This document shows positions 23,355 to 33,690 of a stretch of DNA of 64,000 nt, piece after piece. Source of the stretch: Strobilurus pachycystidiatus (lineage: Eukaryota; Basidiomycota; Agaricomycetes; Agaricales; Physalacriaceae); NCBI GenBank assembly GCA_019915135.1, contig JAHLMK010000001.1:3968001-4032000 (forward strand), given 5' to 3'. Numbering within the stretch: the stretch's first letter is position 1; every line of letters begins with the position of its first letter. Made by a program: the position numbers and the translations under genes. The notes below the pieces were generated by a model, which did no database searches, was not told the origin of the DNA, and saw only the letters and a list, made by a program, of their open reading frames with translations.

Positions 23355-24319
23355 AGGAAGGAGTGCAGTTAGCACATACTCCTCCGGAGAGCCAGTTCAC
23401 TGTAGAAACTCGTCAAACTCGTCAGAGTACAAAAGCACCTAGTGCACCAGTGGATTCAACTCCACAAAAGAAGGTAACCTCATGGCCTAAGGACCGGGTG
23501 TCCGTGGTCATTCCAAAAGCAGCGCCGCCTAAGGTATCATTCTCCAAGCCGGAAGTCACTCAAGAAGTAGAACCTGTTGACCAGGAACTTCTTGACGAAG
23601 TCCTGGCGATGGAAGAACCAGACCCGGTGCCGCAACCAAAGGCAGATTCAACTCTGCCAGAAAAGAACCAACCAAAGGTTCAACCTAAGGAACCTAAGGT
23701 CAAGAGTTTCCAACGCCGTAGCCTGGCAGAAGAACTCTTGCACAAGAATCCCAGTTGGCGTGAAGCCTGGAAGTTCTTGTTACCCGAAGCGCTACTAGCT
23801 ACCAACCCCCCTTGGCAGCAGAGCATTTCGGACTTCATCAGGAAACGCAACACGCCTGTGGCTGTATTCAAGACGGAAGTAGTGGCCGATACGGTCCAAG
23901 ATCACTTCCAACCCGAGCTATATTCAGTCAACTTTCATGAGCAAGGTGATTTACCTATTGGTGGAATTGTAGTCCACGATGCGGTAGAACAGTTTGTAAA
24001 CCTTTCCGGAGGTCACTATACTGGTCCCTTTCAAATGATAAGTGGCAATATGGCGCCGGAAAATGCAGATCTACGAACCTTTTGGCTCTTGATTAACAAG
24101 AATGGTAAAAAGGAGAGTTTAGTGGATGGTGGGTCACAGATTGCCTCCATTTCGCTCAAGGCAGCATTGGAACTAGGAATAGCCTATGATCCCACTTTCA
24201 CCATTACTATGGAAAGTGCGGACAAGGGACGAACCAGTACCTTGGGATTGGCTCGTAACATACCTTTTGACTTTGAAGGTATTGTCTATTACCTTCAGCT
24301 GCATGTGTTGCAGGATCCC
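23351..24319 (+). CDS. Protease-region frame of LTR-I, first part (split by K2)
   Basis: Starts at the ATG overlapping the gag stop. The N-terminal part is Pro/Lys/Glu-rich linker. The aspartic protease core begins around LLINKNGKKESLVDGGSQIA (about 24087-24146), with DGGS where most retropepsins have D(S/T)G. The frame is cut after QDP by K2. Joining 24319 to 36910 restores the reading AYEVLLGRPFEIV, the usual C-terminal retropepsin motif, showing that the protease was whole before K2 arrived. Confidence 0.82.
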
Positions 24320-24622
24320 AACCATGTCAGTAAGGGATGGGGAAACCCAGTGGTTATACCCACAGGACCCGTTTCCACATTCTGTGGATACAACCACTGG
24401 TCTCAACTGCCCCAATACTGTAATCTGAGTGGTTATAACCACTCGTGCTCCACCGCCCGCATATGGGAGGCTCACGAAGGGTAAACCAGGTTCCCGCGAG
24501 ATCCCGATGACCGTGTCGAAATAAGACTTAGGGTTTCCAACCAAAAATAGATGCATTAGTCCGAAGATAGTAATAATACGCCCGAATGTCCGTAAGCAGC
24601 CCAAAAGTAGTGCGAATATCTA
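24320..24622. repeat. K2 left terminal region with subterminal palindromes
   Basis: Contains CCAGTGGTTATACCCAC (about 24350), TGTGGATACAACCACTGG (about 24383) and the perfect palindrome GAGTGGTTATAACCACTC (24427-24444). These are likely transposase-binding repeats, followed by noncoding sequence to the transposase stop. Confidence 0.78.
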
Positions 24623-27600
24623 TCACTCGTCTAAAGTCGGATCGTTGTCATTCGTAGCAAGCCTGCGTGCCTCTGCTAAGCCCTGCTCCCCTTCTAACTC
24701 GTCCTCGGATTCCTCCTCCTCCTCTGCGTCGGCCATCTCGATACGATCGGGGATCCTTCGCTCGCGTGCTTTGTAAGGTTGAGACCATATACCCCGGAAA
24801 TGGTCTCCGAGACGCTGGTACACGCCCGCTTGTCGATGAGCGTAGGCTCTCACTCCTTCTGCAGCAGCCACTGATAGCCCAGGCCACGCCTCAGTCCTTT
24901 CCAGCCACTGCTGTGCCTCTGCCTCTAATGACACCAACGTCCGGCGCTTCTCCTCCGCGATGAGTTTTGCCTCCTGGGTCCAACTCCTCGCCCGCGCACG
25001 GCTTTTCAGCCACTCCACCCTCACCGAATCGTTCAGCTCGTCCTTTGCGAGGGTGCCCAGCGCGCTTTCCATCAACCAAATCCACGAAATCTCATGGCTC
25101 CCGCTGCCGTACTGGGCTGCACTCTCGTTCATCCCGGTCTTCGTCTTCTTCTGCGCCGGCAGGTCGGTCTCAAAAACGCCACTATCCAGGCAAGCGACGT
25201 CCTTGGCCTCGAGGATCCGCAAGGTTGCCATCCAAGGACCTTCTCCTCGGAGTTGCACCAGCGCTGCGCGAGCTGCTCGGTACTTCGCGACAGCGATGTC
25301 CGACTTTGACTCGAGACGGATAAGTATTGCCATAGTCCTCCCCGTTCGTCGCTGACCACGAATGTGTCTCTTGCGAAAGCTGCGAACACTTCTCCTAGTG
25401 CGCTGCATGGAACGGATAGTCTCGAGCGCGTCGTGGCACTGGGCCTCGCGAAGTTTATCCTCCTTTTCCACCACACCTCCCAGTGACCCTGCTGCATGAA
25501 GATTGGGAGCCAGCGCCGATGGTAGAAGCAATATCTCTGTCTCCACATCTCCTTCGCGCGTTCCCGCAAGCTCCTTGAGTCTGCCAGCCACGCCCGGCAT
25601 GTACACGGTCTGGAGCTCTCTGAACTGCCGTATTTGGTTTTGCAGGAGAACTCGCTTCTCTTGAATCTCTTTGATGGTGGCCGGGCTATCCTTGTCTTCG
25701 CTTCCGAGTAAATATATGACGCGACGCCTAGAAGGTCGAGAAAAGATTAGACAAGTGTCTCGATGAAAATATAGAGTACTCACTGCAGGTCTTCGATCAA
25801 TAGACCGAGACTAATACACACTGAAGGAGACGTGTCATGCAGTGGAGTGTTAGACACTTTCCGGTCCTCCTCCGCCAAGGTCTGCTTGACGCTGTTTTCG
25901 CTCGCATCTGAACATTTGTTAGCGAAAGAACTAGACCGAACCAAACGAGGAACGTACGACGGGTAGGAAGGAAATACGGGTGGGGCAACGTGTGGTCTGA
26001 TTCCCATTCCTCTACCTGCTTCGTCCACGGAGCCTGACATCCATGCGGTAAAGCTTGAGTGAACTCCTCGTGAGCGCTGACGTGTAGAGTCATTCCGCTT
26101 GCCGTGAGATAATCCTTTCGATGAAGAGATTTACCTAAGATAAAAGTCAGCAAGAGACCGTTGTTATGTCAAAGAGCGTACCAAGATCCACGAATTTCTC
26201 CCAATTATGCGTTCCGATCTGACGATCCAGGGTATCGTGCCTGCTGCCTGGCAACATTTCCTTGGTCGACGGCGCCGCGTTATTCAATTTGGGCCAGGTA
26301 CGCTCAATACCTTCCCCGCAAGTACGGCCCACGCCGTCTTGGACGTTCATGCTAAACTCCACCTGGCATCCGATCTTGTGTCCTTTGCAATGACACTTGG
26401 GGATACCCCACGCGATAGCGATGTTGTCTGGGAGGTGGAGACACTCCGGCATGGCGCGCATACGTTCCACAAAATGGATTGACCACTGACAAGCGATATC
26501 GTAAGAGAAGAAGATCTGGCGTAATTTAGTCGAGCGCAGGGCCGACAGCGCAATATAGTCCATATTGCAGTACCTGTATCAACACGTTTATTAGTCTGAT
26601 TTTTCCGACATCAAGAGAATTTGTACCTTTCTCCGCGCTGGAGATCCCCGATGCTATTGGGAAAAACTATCTCATGCCGGGCGCAGATAGCCATACCGAC
26701 ACCAGTCGAGCGTAACCCGGTTGCATTCTTGGATTCGGCATGGGCCAGAGTCTTGAAGCCCGCGCAAGAGCTAATCTGGAGAGAGTCAGATGATAAACAA
26801 GGCCCGGACGATCTTGTACTCACGTCCTTCTGCTTCGGATACTTAGCAATGTGTTCAAGATATGGTGCATTCTCGACGAAGTATGCCCAGCCCGTATGCA
26901 GTCCCGGGTCCAGTGTGCTTGGGCGACGCAAGTTCTTCAACCGGAAATTTGCATCGATGGCGATGATTAGTTGATACAGATATCTAGGGTAGCGATTGGT
27001 CATGTCGCTATATGAACAAATCTGAGAACTTACTGCTCGTCGGGAGATAGAGACTCCCAATTCGGAGGCAAATTGACGCCGGGTTTAGGACAGGCTGGGC
27101 AGCGAAGGGCAAGCTCGCCCGACTGTGTAGTGCTGCGTCCGTTTTCGACATTGCCACGGCCAGCGCGTTTAAGCATCTTGGTGTGCCCAAACTGGCGGAC
27201 CATGCGAAAAAGCGCTTTATACCGCGTCTAAAGGTTGAGTCAGGGTTCGGGAGTTTTGAAAAAACAAAGAACGAACCTTGGGTAGGCTGATACGAGTATT
27301 ATCGGTCAATTTCTCCAGCGCCTGATAGAACTCAAAGACACTGAGTTTTCCGGCCGAAGCTAGCATCTCATAGAACTCCAGCCCTCGAAGCGTAGCCCCG
27401 GTCTTGGGATGGCGGGTCGTGGCGGGCCACACTCGTGAGCGAAGCATTTGAATCCGAGATGGGGAGCGCTGCGTGCAGCCGCAGAAATCGGCATTCACCT
27501 TATGAAGACTATCCCCGTGAATGATGGTGAAATCGCGCGGCGCTGGCTGTGGGTTGACACAGAAGTTCACGTCGTCGTGACCGAACAAGACGCGTACACC

Positions 27601-28271
27601 GAGGTCCCGCAGAGTGATTGGCTCGAAGCAATGGCCGTTCCATTTCTACGACAGGTTAGCACATCAGATGAGCAACAGAGAGTACAGTAATCAAGACGCG
27701 TACCTCTATCCGATGAAAGGGATTTTGTTCATGACCGCGCGAGAGGCAGCTCCAACACTCCATAAAGGGTCCCCAGCAGTCCTCACAGCGATACACCGCC
27801 TCACCCGGGACAATCTCCCGCAAATAGTCGTAGCAGAAATTGCACGATAGAGTCGGCGGAGAGTCGGCGGACCTGGTACGGCTGCCCGGTCCTTCCAGAC
27901 GAACGAGTTCCTCCAACGTCTCCTGCGGTCTCCCGTCAGCCACCCAGCGAAGCATATTCTGGTCCTTTGCCTCCAATCAGTTTGAGGAATAAAAAATGGG
28001 CACATGAAGGTACCGAGTTTCCGTAGCGACGCGCTTTGAGGACGATAGGTGCGGGTTCCGGGGGGTGAAACCGGTTTGTCCATACCAGTGGTTCACCGGA
28101 CGGCCCTTCGCCTCGGGCACAGGAGGTTGTAGAGGAAGAGACAATGCGCCTGCCATCCTTGGAGAGGTTCACCGTACGCGCTTGGACAACATTGAGGTCG
28201 TTGTCGTCGTCGCTGTCATCGGCGCGGACGGCCTTGAGTGCGCGTTTCTTGCTTCCAAGCTTTTTGAGCAT
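24623..28271 (-). CDS. KDZ transposase of K2, apparently intact (1062 aa)
   Basis: Ten exons: 28271-28014, 27964-27704, 27645-27277, 27227-27034, 26983-26824, 26775-26627, 26573-26182, 26134-25958, 25907-25784, 25727-24623, totalling 3189 nt, the same as K1, with most exons identical in length. Domains in order: acidic N-terminus; cysteine clusters (CNFCYDY, YRCEDCWG; DFCGCTQRSP); catalytic core with IDANFRLKN, SYDIACQW and CGEGIERTWP (D-D-E); long charged helical tail ending DNDPTLDE. Two introns use the unusual donor GTTCGT or a GTACGN form at the same places in both copies. No stop or frameshift was found. The protein should act in the nucleus on the terminal repeats of its own element. 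Confidence 0.9.
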
Positions 28272-28441
28272 GAGTACGAGAGTGAAGAGAGACGGTTGCG
28301 ACGCCAGCCATAATGTCAGCCTGTCAACGTAGGCGTGCAACCTTCTTACGTCTCAAATCCAAACTTTCAGACTTTCTCGGGTACTCGGTCATCGGCCGCA
28401 GGGTAAAATAAATTTGTACAACATTTGAATATATATGGAGA

Positions 28442-29153
28442 CTACGCGTACTGATGCCTGGATTGAAGGAAACAGTCCAGAAGCCTCATAAAAGCGCGAT
28501 GTTCGTACGACCCTTGTGGGAGGTCGGGCAGAGCGTAAGACAACAACCACGAAATATGTGTTGCATCATCAATCCCTAGAAAATAATGAGTACATGAGAT
28601 TTCAGCGCATAATTTCCAGGGACTTACCAGCGGCGAGGATGCGCAGGGCGAGCGCGTTGGTGCATCCCATCTCAACGAAGGCCGGGATCCAGGCCAAGCG
28701 ACCGCAATCATGAAGAAATTGGTACATCTCCCGATCGACGGGACGCTCCTCTGAGGTGAAGTAGACGTCAATACATAGTCCAATGGTTGTGAAACAATGC
28801 ACGCACCTTGATCCTTCGCCGGGGCTACGACTTTGCCCTTTTCTCCAGCCGTGTCGAGGTCTTCGCACAAAGAGGCGTCCTCTGACGAAAAGTTAGTGAT
28901 CATGCAAGAGCAATGAGACATTGGTGTACTGACCTGCTTCAGATACCTCCTGAATGACCAAGTAGCTATGCCGTTGGATGTATCCACGAAGAGAGCCACG
29001 CGCTTTGAGAACATCATCTGCGGAAGGAGGTGGTTTGATTTGAGCACATTCGTAGCGCTTGTCCGCACGGGCGCCGTCAAAATCCAAGCTCATCCATGCA
29101 TCCTTGATGAGCCGACTTCCGTGTAGTTGGAGGTGGACGTTGGGATTATACAT
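28442..29153 (-). CDS. KDZ accessory protein B of K2 (SAM-like)
   Basis: Four exons, 29153-28934, 28881-28807, 28750-28628 and 28575-28442, give 183 residues in frame. Exon 1 has HGSRLIKDAWMSLD and KPPPSADDVLKARGSLRGYI; exon 2 is a short charged linker. Exons 3-4 form a helical module (MYQFLHDCGRLAWIPAFVEM, then ISWLLSYALPDLPQGSYEHR) that looks like a SAM-type protein-interaction domain. It lies 170 bp upstream of the transposase start on the same strand. Its exon structure is kept in K1. Function unknown; a partner of the transposase is an inference from position. Confidence 0.65.
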
Positions 29154-29320
29154 GGTGGGGCGAAGAAGAGTAGACAGTGCTTAGTCACGTCAATTGGATT
29201 TTGATTACCGGTGGCAATGTCGGCGTTATCTATTTTCAAAATGAAACCTCGGAACGGGAACAAACAAGGGGCCGAGTCTTTGATTATGGCAAGCGATCTA
29301 AGACTCTAGAGTGATACAAG

Positions 29321-29713
29321 CTACGTTCCCTGTCCCTTGTTCGCAGCCATCTCCTCCGAATGACAAGCGCACTTGCACCGTCCTAGAGGACCAGTGCACG
29401 TAACATCGTATGAGCAGATAATGGTACTGCAACCGTCGTCCGGTATAGTGATCCAGTCGATCGCGTTCCTGAGAATGCAGATTAGACGTGTACTGAGGCA
29501 ATACACTTGAGCTGACCTTTCTCCCTTGACATAGTCGACGGCCTGTAGCTTTTTGAGGCGAAAGTTCATATCAGCGGCGATGGGGGGAAAAGCTTTTTTG
29601 AGGCGAAGCGGTCTGCAGAGAGGATGATTAACAAGGCTAATTAGAGAGTGAGACCGTCGGTAGACTTACGGCGCGTCAGCTTTGGCTTCCTGGGTGATGT
29701 CGGTGCTGGTCAT
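29321..29713 (-). CDS. Small KDZ-motif protein C of K2
   Basis: Three exons, 29713-29670, 29612-29517 and 29468-29321, give 95 residues. It starts MTSTDITQEAKADAPP; element A's small gene also starts MTSTN. Exon 2 holds DMNFRLKKLQAVDYVKGER, echoing the first catalytic-Asp motif and the GER splice junction of the transposase. Exon 3 holds IICSYDVTCTG, echoing the second Asp motif, then a CKCACH cluster. No Glu motif and no room for a whole nuclease fold. It could be a domesticated transposase fragment used as regulator or decoy; that role is inference. Confidence 0.58.
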
Positions 29714-29881
29714 GGTGGTCCCAGTCAGGCTTGTTTGGCTTTGCATCCGAGGAAATGAAGCGTCTGCCCAATAAGCTCTCTACTTCCGCTATCACCTCAA
29801 GGATCACCAAGGCTATCTGACTCGCGAATCAGTACGTCAAGCCGTGCTCTGTAAAGACAACCATCTGATATTTCTCTAGAA

Positions 29882-30346
29882 ATGGCATTTGTTTTTACAC
29901 TCGAGCAGGCCAAACTTCTAAAGGAGTATCTACAAACATTCCACGTCAATTTTGACGAGTCCGACCGCGACGACTATTACCGACAATGGTTTGCCGGGGA
30001 CTTTGAGTTCCTATTCCCAGAGACGGTGGGCCTTGGCTTTGTGGTCGAGGTATGAGGCTATTTTCCGCGACAGGAAGACCTGCTCATATTAGCTTTCGAG
30101 GCTGGCCTGTCATTCCTGCTCCTCCACTACGACCCGGATAGGGAGGAGAGACAGCTGCAATACGACGATGACCTGGGTGTGACGACGTACCAGTTGGCAA
30201 CGCTATCGCTGCAGGAGCGGAGGGATATGGATCCGGGTGAGGCTTGGGAGGAGACCTGGATGGACATGGCGCATTTGCATCGGCCTTTTCCTTACGTCCG
30301 CCGCAGGGAACGTTGGTGGGTGCATGGGCACTCAAGTTGGGCATGA
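29882..30346 (+). CDS. KDZ accessory protein D of K2
   Basis: Two exons, 29882-30049 and 30101-30346, give 137 residues. It starts MAFVFTLEQAKLLKEYLQTF; exon 2 starts AGLSFLLLHYDPDREERQ and has LQYDDDLGVTTYQ, then a tryptophan-containing acidic segment and a basic RRRERWW end. It closely parallels 19013-19472 in K1 including intron position. No family recognised. It is divergent from gene C, the two starts being 168 bp apart. Confidence 0.66.
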
Positions 30347-30516
30347 TCTCGCCGGCGGTCGTCGCTATATGTCTCAAATATAAATATAAATATGACTGTA
30401 AATTTCTACAAGACTCAGAAGAGCGGAGCGAGCAAGATAGATCGAAGTAAGTAAATTATAAGCGAAGTAAGTAGATGACGAGATATAAAGTGAACAAAAT
30501 AAGTAAAAAGCGTTAC

Positions 30517-31381
30517 TTAAAACTCTGGCCCCCAAGAAGGGGAGTTAGAACGGAGACGCAGGCGCTCGGCTCTAGAAGCCTTGCAAATCTCCTTGAGAGA
30601 CGAAAAGCCGGTTCGCTCAGCCCGTCTACCAGCAACGTACCCGGAAACAATGGCTGCAAAGGCCGGATCCTCCACCTCCTTGTCCAAGTCGTCGGCACCG
30701 ACAGCAGTTGTGGCCTCGCTCTCGTAAGAGCGCTCCGAATCCAGAGTACGATCAACCTTGTCGTCGGAAGGATCGGAGGTTGAGGTGAAATCCAGGGGAG
30801 AAGATGCAGGCGACGAGCTGCCGGATGACGCGCCATCGTCGTCAACAGTGGCAGGTGGGGTGTTGGGAGCGGCTGGCAAGACAGCAGCGCAGGGAGCGCG
30901 TCTAAGGGGACGAGGGCGGGGCCGTGGAAAGATGGGATCATATGGCCGCGCGAACCGATCGACTTCCACCCAGAGGCCAGTCGGCGTCTTTCTGAGTGAA
31001 AGAACGCGTGAAGCCCAGGTCATTCCCAACCAAAGTCGCTTGAGAAGATATAAGTACGCGTTTTCTTTGGTAGGGCAGAGATCGACTTACCCTCTTGTGG
31101 GCCTGAGCGCGCTCTCCGTATTGCGTCGCGGTTTCGTCGATAAGGCGAGGTAGGCGGAATTCGATGGCATACGCGAGCTCAAATCGCGCCTTGAGCTCGC
31201 GCGCCTGGCGAGTATGAAGGATACGGCGCGAAAGTTCGCGCGACCAGTCCAGGAAGAAGATCTTTTCATCGCTGCTGAATCCCTAAACGCGAAGGATAGT
31301 AAGCTCAAAGGAAAGGGAGACGGACTGTGAAAGGCATACCTCGGGCAGCGTAGGAGGCGCGAAAATAGTTTGCGTTGACAT
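30517..31381 (-). CDS. KDZ accessory protein E of K2
   Basis: Three exons, 31381-31340, 31282-31091 and 31038-30517, give 251 residues in frame. It starts MSTQTIFAPPTLPE. The second exon is a basic helical segment (DWSRELSRRILHTRQARELK). The third begins RRLWLGMTWASRVLSLRKTP, then a Pro/Arg-rich and a Ser/Asp-rich linker, and ends in a conserved tail SNSPSWGPEF. The K1 copy keeps only this tail. The basic helical region could bind nucleic acid or protein; no known domain was recognised. Confidence 0.62.
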
Positions 31382-31693
31382 TTTTGGGACGCGCTAAGGA
31401 TGGGCAATGAGAATAGGTGGGATGGGAAGAAAATAAGGTTTCACACCTTTTTGTAGGTGGATGGGGCCGCCTCCAGACTCCGACGACCCGAGCACAACTC
31501 AGCTGTCAGGCAGTAAACGGCACACCAGACAGCAGCGCAGGACCCGAAGCAGTATTGCCCTAGAGACGCTGATGGCTTCGCTTCGCTCGATCCTGGTGGA
31601 CGGTTACGTAGTATTGAGAGAGGCAGGACATGACGGATACGAAACGGGGGCCGTACGAGAGGACGAAGGCTACATCGGTTCTGTAAACATGTA

Positions 31694-32369
31694 CTAATCC
31701 AGCTTTTGATAGAGAAGTTTTCTGCGGTGTTTATACGTGAGAAGTTTAGAGCGCTCAGCATACCTATAGAGGTCCGCAACATAGTCGTGGACCAGCTCAA
31801 AGCGCTTCCGTATTGAGTCCGCATCTTTCCAGTACTGGTGCCCAACCCCAACCTCGCCGTACAACTGGTCGGTGATCTCGCCAGCCTGTTGCTTTTTCGT
31901 GCTATACATAGTGTCAAGGTCCATGAGATACTGCAATCCAGGGAGATGTCCGCGCTCCTCGTATTCTCTAGCAACGCTGGCGGCAAAAGCAACAGGGGAG
32001 TTGGCGGTGGCGACTCGAAGTTCGCCGTCCATGAGCCGTATGCGACGGAGAAGGCGCTTGCAAAGCAGCTCGTCAAAATACCTGCCGAGGACTATCAGTA
32101 CCTGAGAGGAGGGCAGCCTTTCTCAAACATACGGAGTGTCCGCCACTTGAACGGCTTGTGTGCGTCGCTTGGTCCCCGCGTTGGCGGCTTTGACGTCGTA
32201 CCGCTGCCTCATGGCGGCCAGCTGCGTCTCGCGATTTCTGCAGTGATATCGTGAGAGGGTTATAAGCCAGAAGGGAGAATACCACGCACTTCTGGTGCCA
32301 GCGCAGCCGCTTAGCGCGCTCCGCCTCGCGCTTGAGCTCAGGCGTATCGTAGATTTTCCTGCGTCCCAT
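31694..32369 (-). CDS. MGRK-type KDZ accessory protein F of K2
   Basis: Three exons beginning at the ATG at 32369. Exon 1 is MGRRKIYDTPELKREAERAK with a basic helix, exon 2 a short basic helix (NRETQLAAMRQRYDVKA), and exon 3 a long helical region with LMDGELR, RGHLPGLQYLMDLDTMYSTK and DQLYGEVGVGHQYWKDAD, ending YKHRRKLLYQKLD. The K1 copy (46521-47201) is very similar. The N-terminal basic helices may contact DNA. No enzymatic motif was seen. Confidence 0.68.
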
Positions 32370-33690
32370 TGCGTGGTGCAAGTCCTAGTAGCAGAGAAAA
32401 AAAGGCGTGAGAACAGAGGCGCGAAAGCCCGGAGCAATTGACTTACGAAAGAAAGGCAATGGCAGTGGTTAGTGGCTGAGAGGGTGGTGTCGGTGGTGGG
32501 TGAACGATCGAAAGCAGCAACATCGTAAGGGTATTGCCTTGGATCCTGAGATCATTGGACCTCTATTGGACCGAAACACATTTTCCAGCAAATTAAATAC
32601 AGCTCACTGTGCACTATTCTTAAAGGTAATAAAACAAGAATTGTTGTTATTTTTGTGGAGGTATAGGTGATGAGGAAGGGAATAGCGATACAAAACGGTG
32701 CTCGTAGGATAAAAATGAGCGATTGGACCTAATTGGACTTCTATTGGACTTGTATTGGACCTTTACAACGGTCTCGGGAACGAGTGAGAAATAGGAAAAA
32801 CCGTTCGATACGTTTGTGAAGGACGTACCAAGGAAGGATTTCGTCAACATCCGAAGGACATATTCTGAGAATCCATGTTATTCTATTCGAAATGCGGGGC
32901 CAGCGTTCACTGGACTTCTATTGGACCGAAATGAATGCGAGAGAGCCGCGGAGGTAGGAAATCTGAAATTAGTCCTCAGTAAAAGAATACCACCTAGAGA
33001 AACATTTACAGGTTATCCGAAGTCAGAGAGATGAAGACTGAAGCATAGGTCAGCGAAATAGTCGGAAGCCAAGAGATGGAGCTATCTCACCTAGCCTCTT
33101 GAACGTTGCCCAGAGTACCAAGAACAGTCGGAATGTAAAGATGAGATACAGGCTGCGGATTCAAGCCCTTTTCGAGGACGAGAGGGTCACCGAGCCTTGA
33201 ACACTGGATAGCATAGTCGTCGGAGGAGGAGTGCGGGAAAGAGCCGATGTCACCTTGATGTGACCAGCCAGGCAGATAAGATTGTCTGGAGGCGATCCGA
33301 TCATGGCCCTGGCTTAATTAACGGCTCACTACCTTCGATCCGAGTGCCGTTGGTAACAGGTATAAAGCAAGAAGTTTGTCTACTATCGCGGCCCACTGAC
33401 GGAGTGGTCTTGAGGCTCAGTGGTGTCATGACCACTGCGTTGTGGGCCGCCATAATTTCACTGTATGCTTGCACAATTTTTTTAACTTGCATTTGAACTC
33501 TTTTTCCTGCATTTTGCGCTTTTCGAACTCGCTCACTCGGTAACAATATCCAACAACGCGACATTTGTTTGTAGTTATCTCCGTGATTCAGAAGCATAGT
33601 CAAATATCAATCAAACGTTACATTGAACGCGATACGACAATACATATATGCCAGTAAATATTCGAGTACAGGTGCTGCAAGAAATACAAG
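32370..33690. other. K2 noncoding region: TTGGAC repeats and conserved hairpin
   Basis: A 1.3-kb region without a supported gene, but matched by 47202-48506 in K1. It has repeated TTGGAC motifs at 32560-32930, often as ATTGGACTTCTATTGGACC, and a conserved hairpin at 33388-33450. It separates genes F and G and probably holds F's promoter. Confidence 0.6.
33388..33450. promoter_or_regulatory. Conserved two-stem hairpin in K2
   Basis: GCGGCCCAC...GTGGGCCGC forms an outer stem and AGTGGTC...GACCACT an inner stem around a loop that itself contains CAGTGGTG. The K1 counterpart is at 48188-48250. It could be a structured RNA or an internal transposase site, since the terminal repeats also carry AGTGGT. 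Confidence 0.55.
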
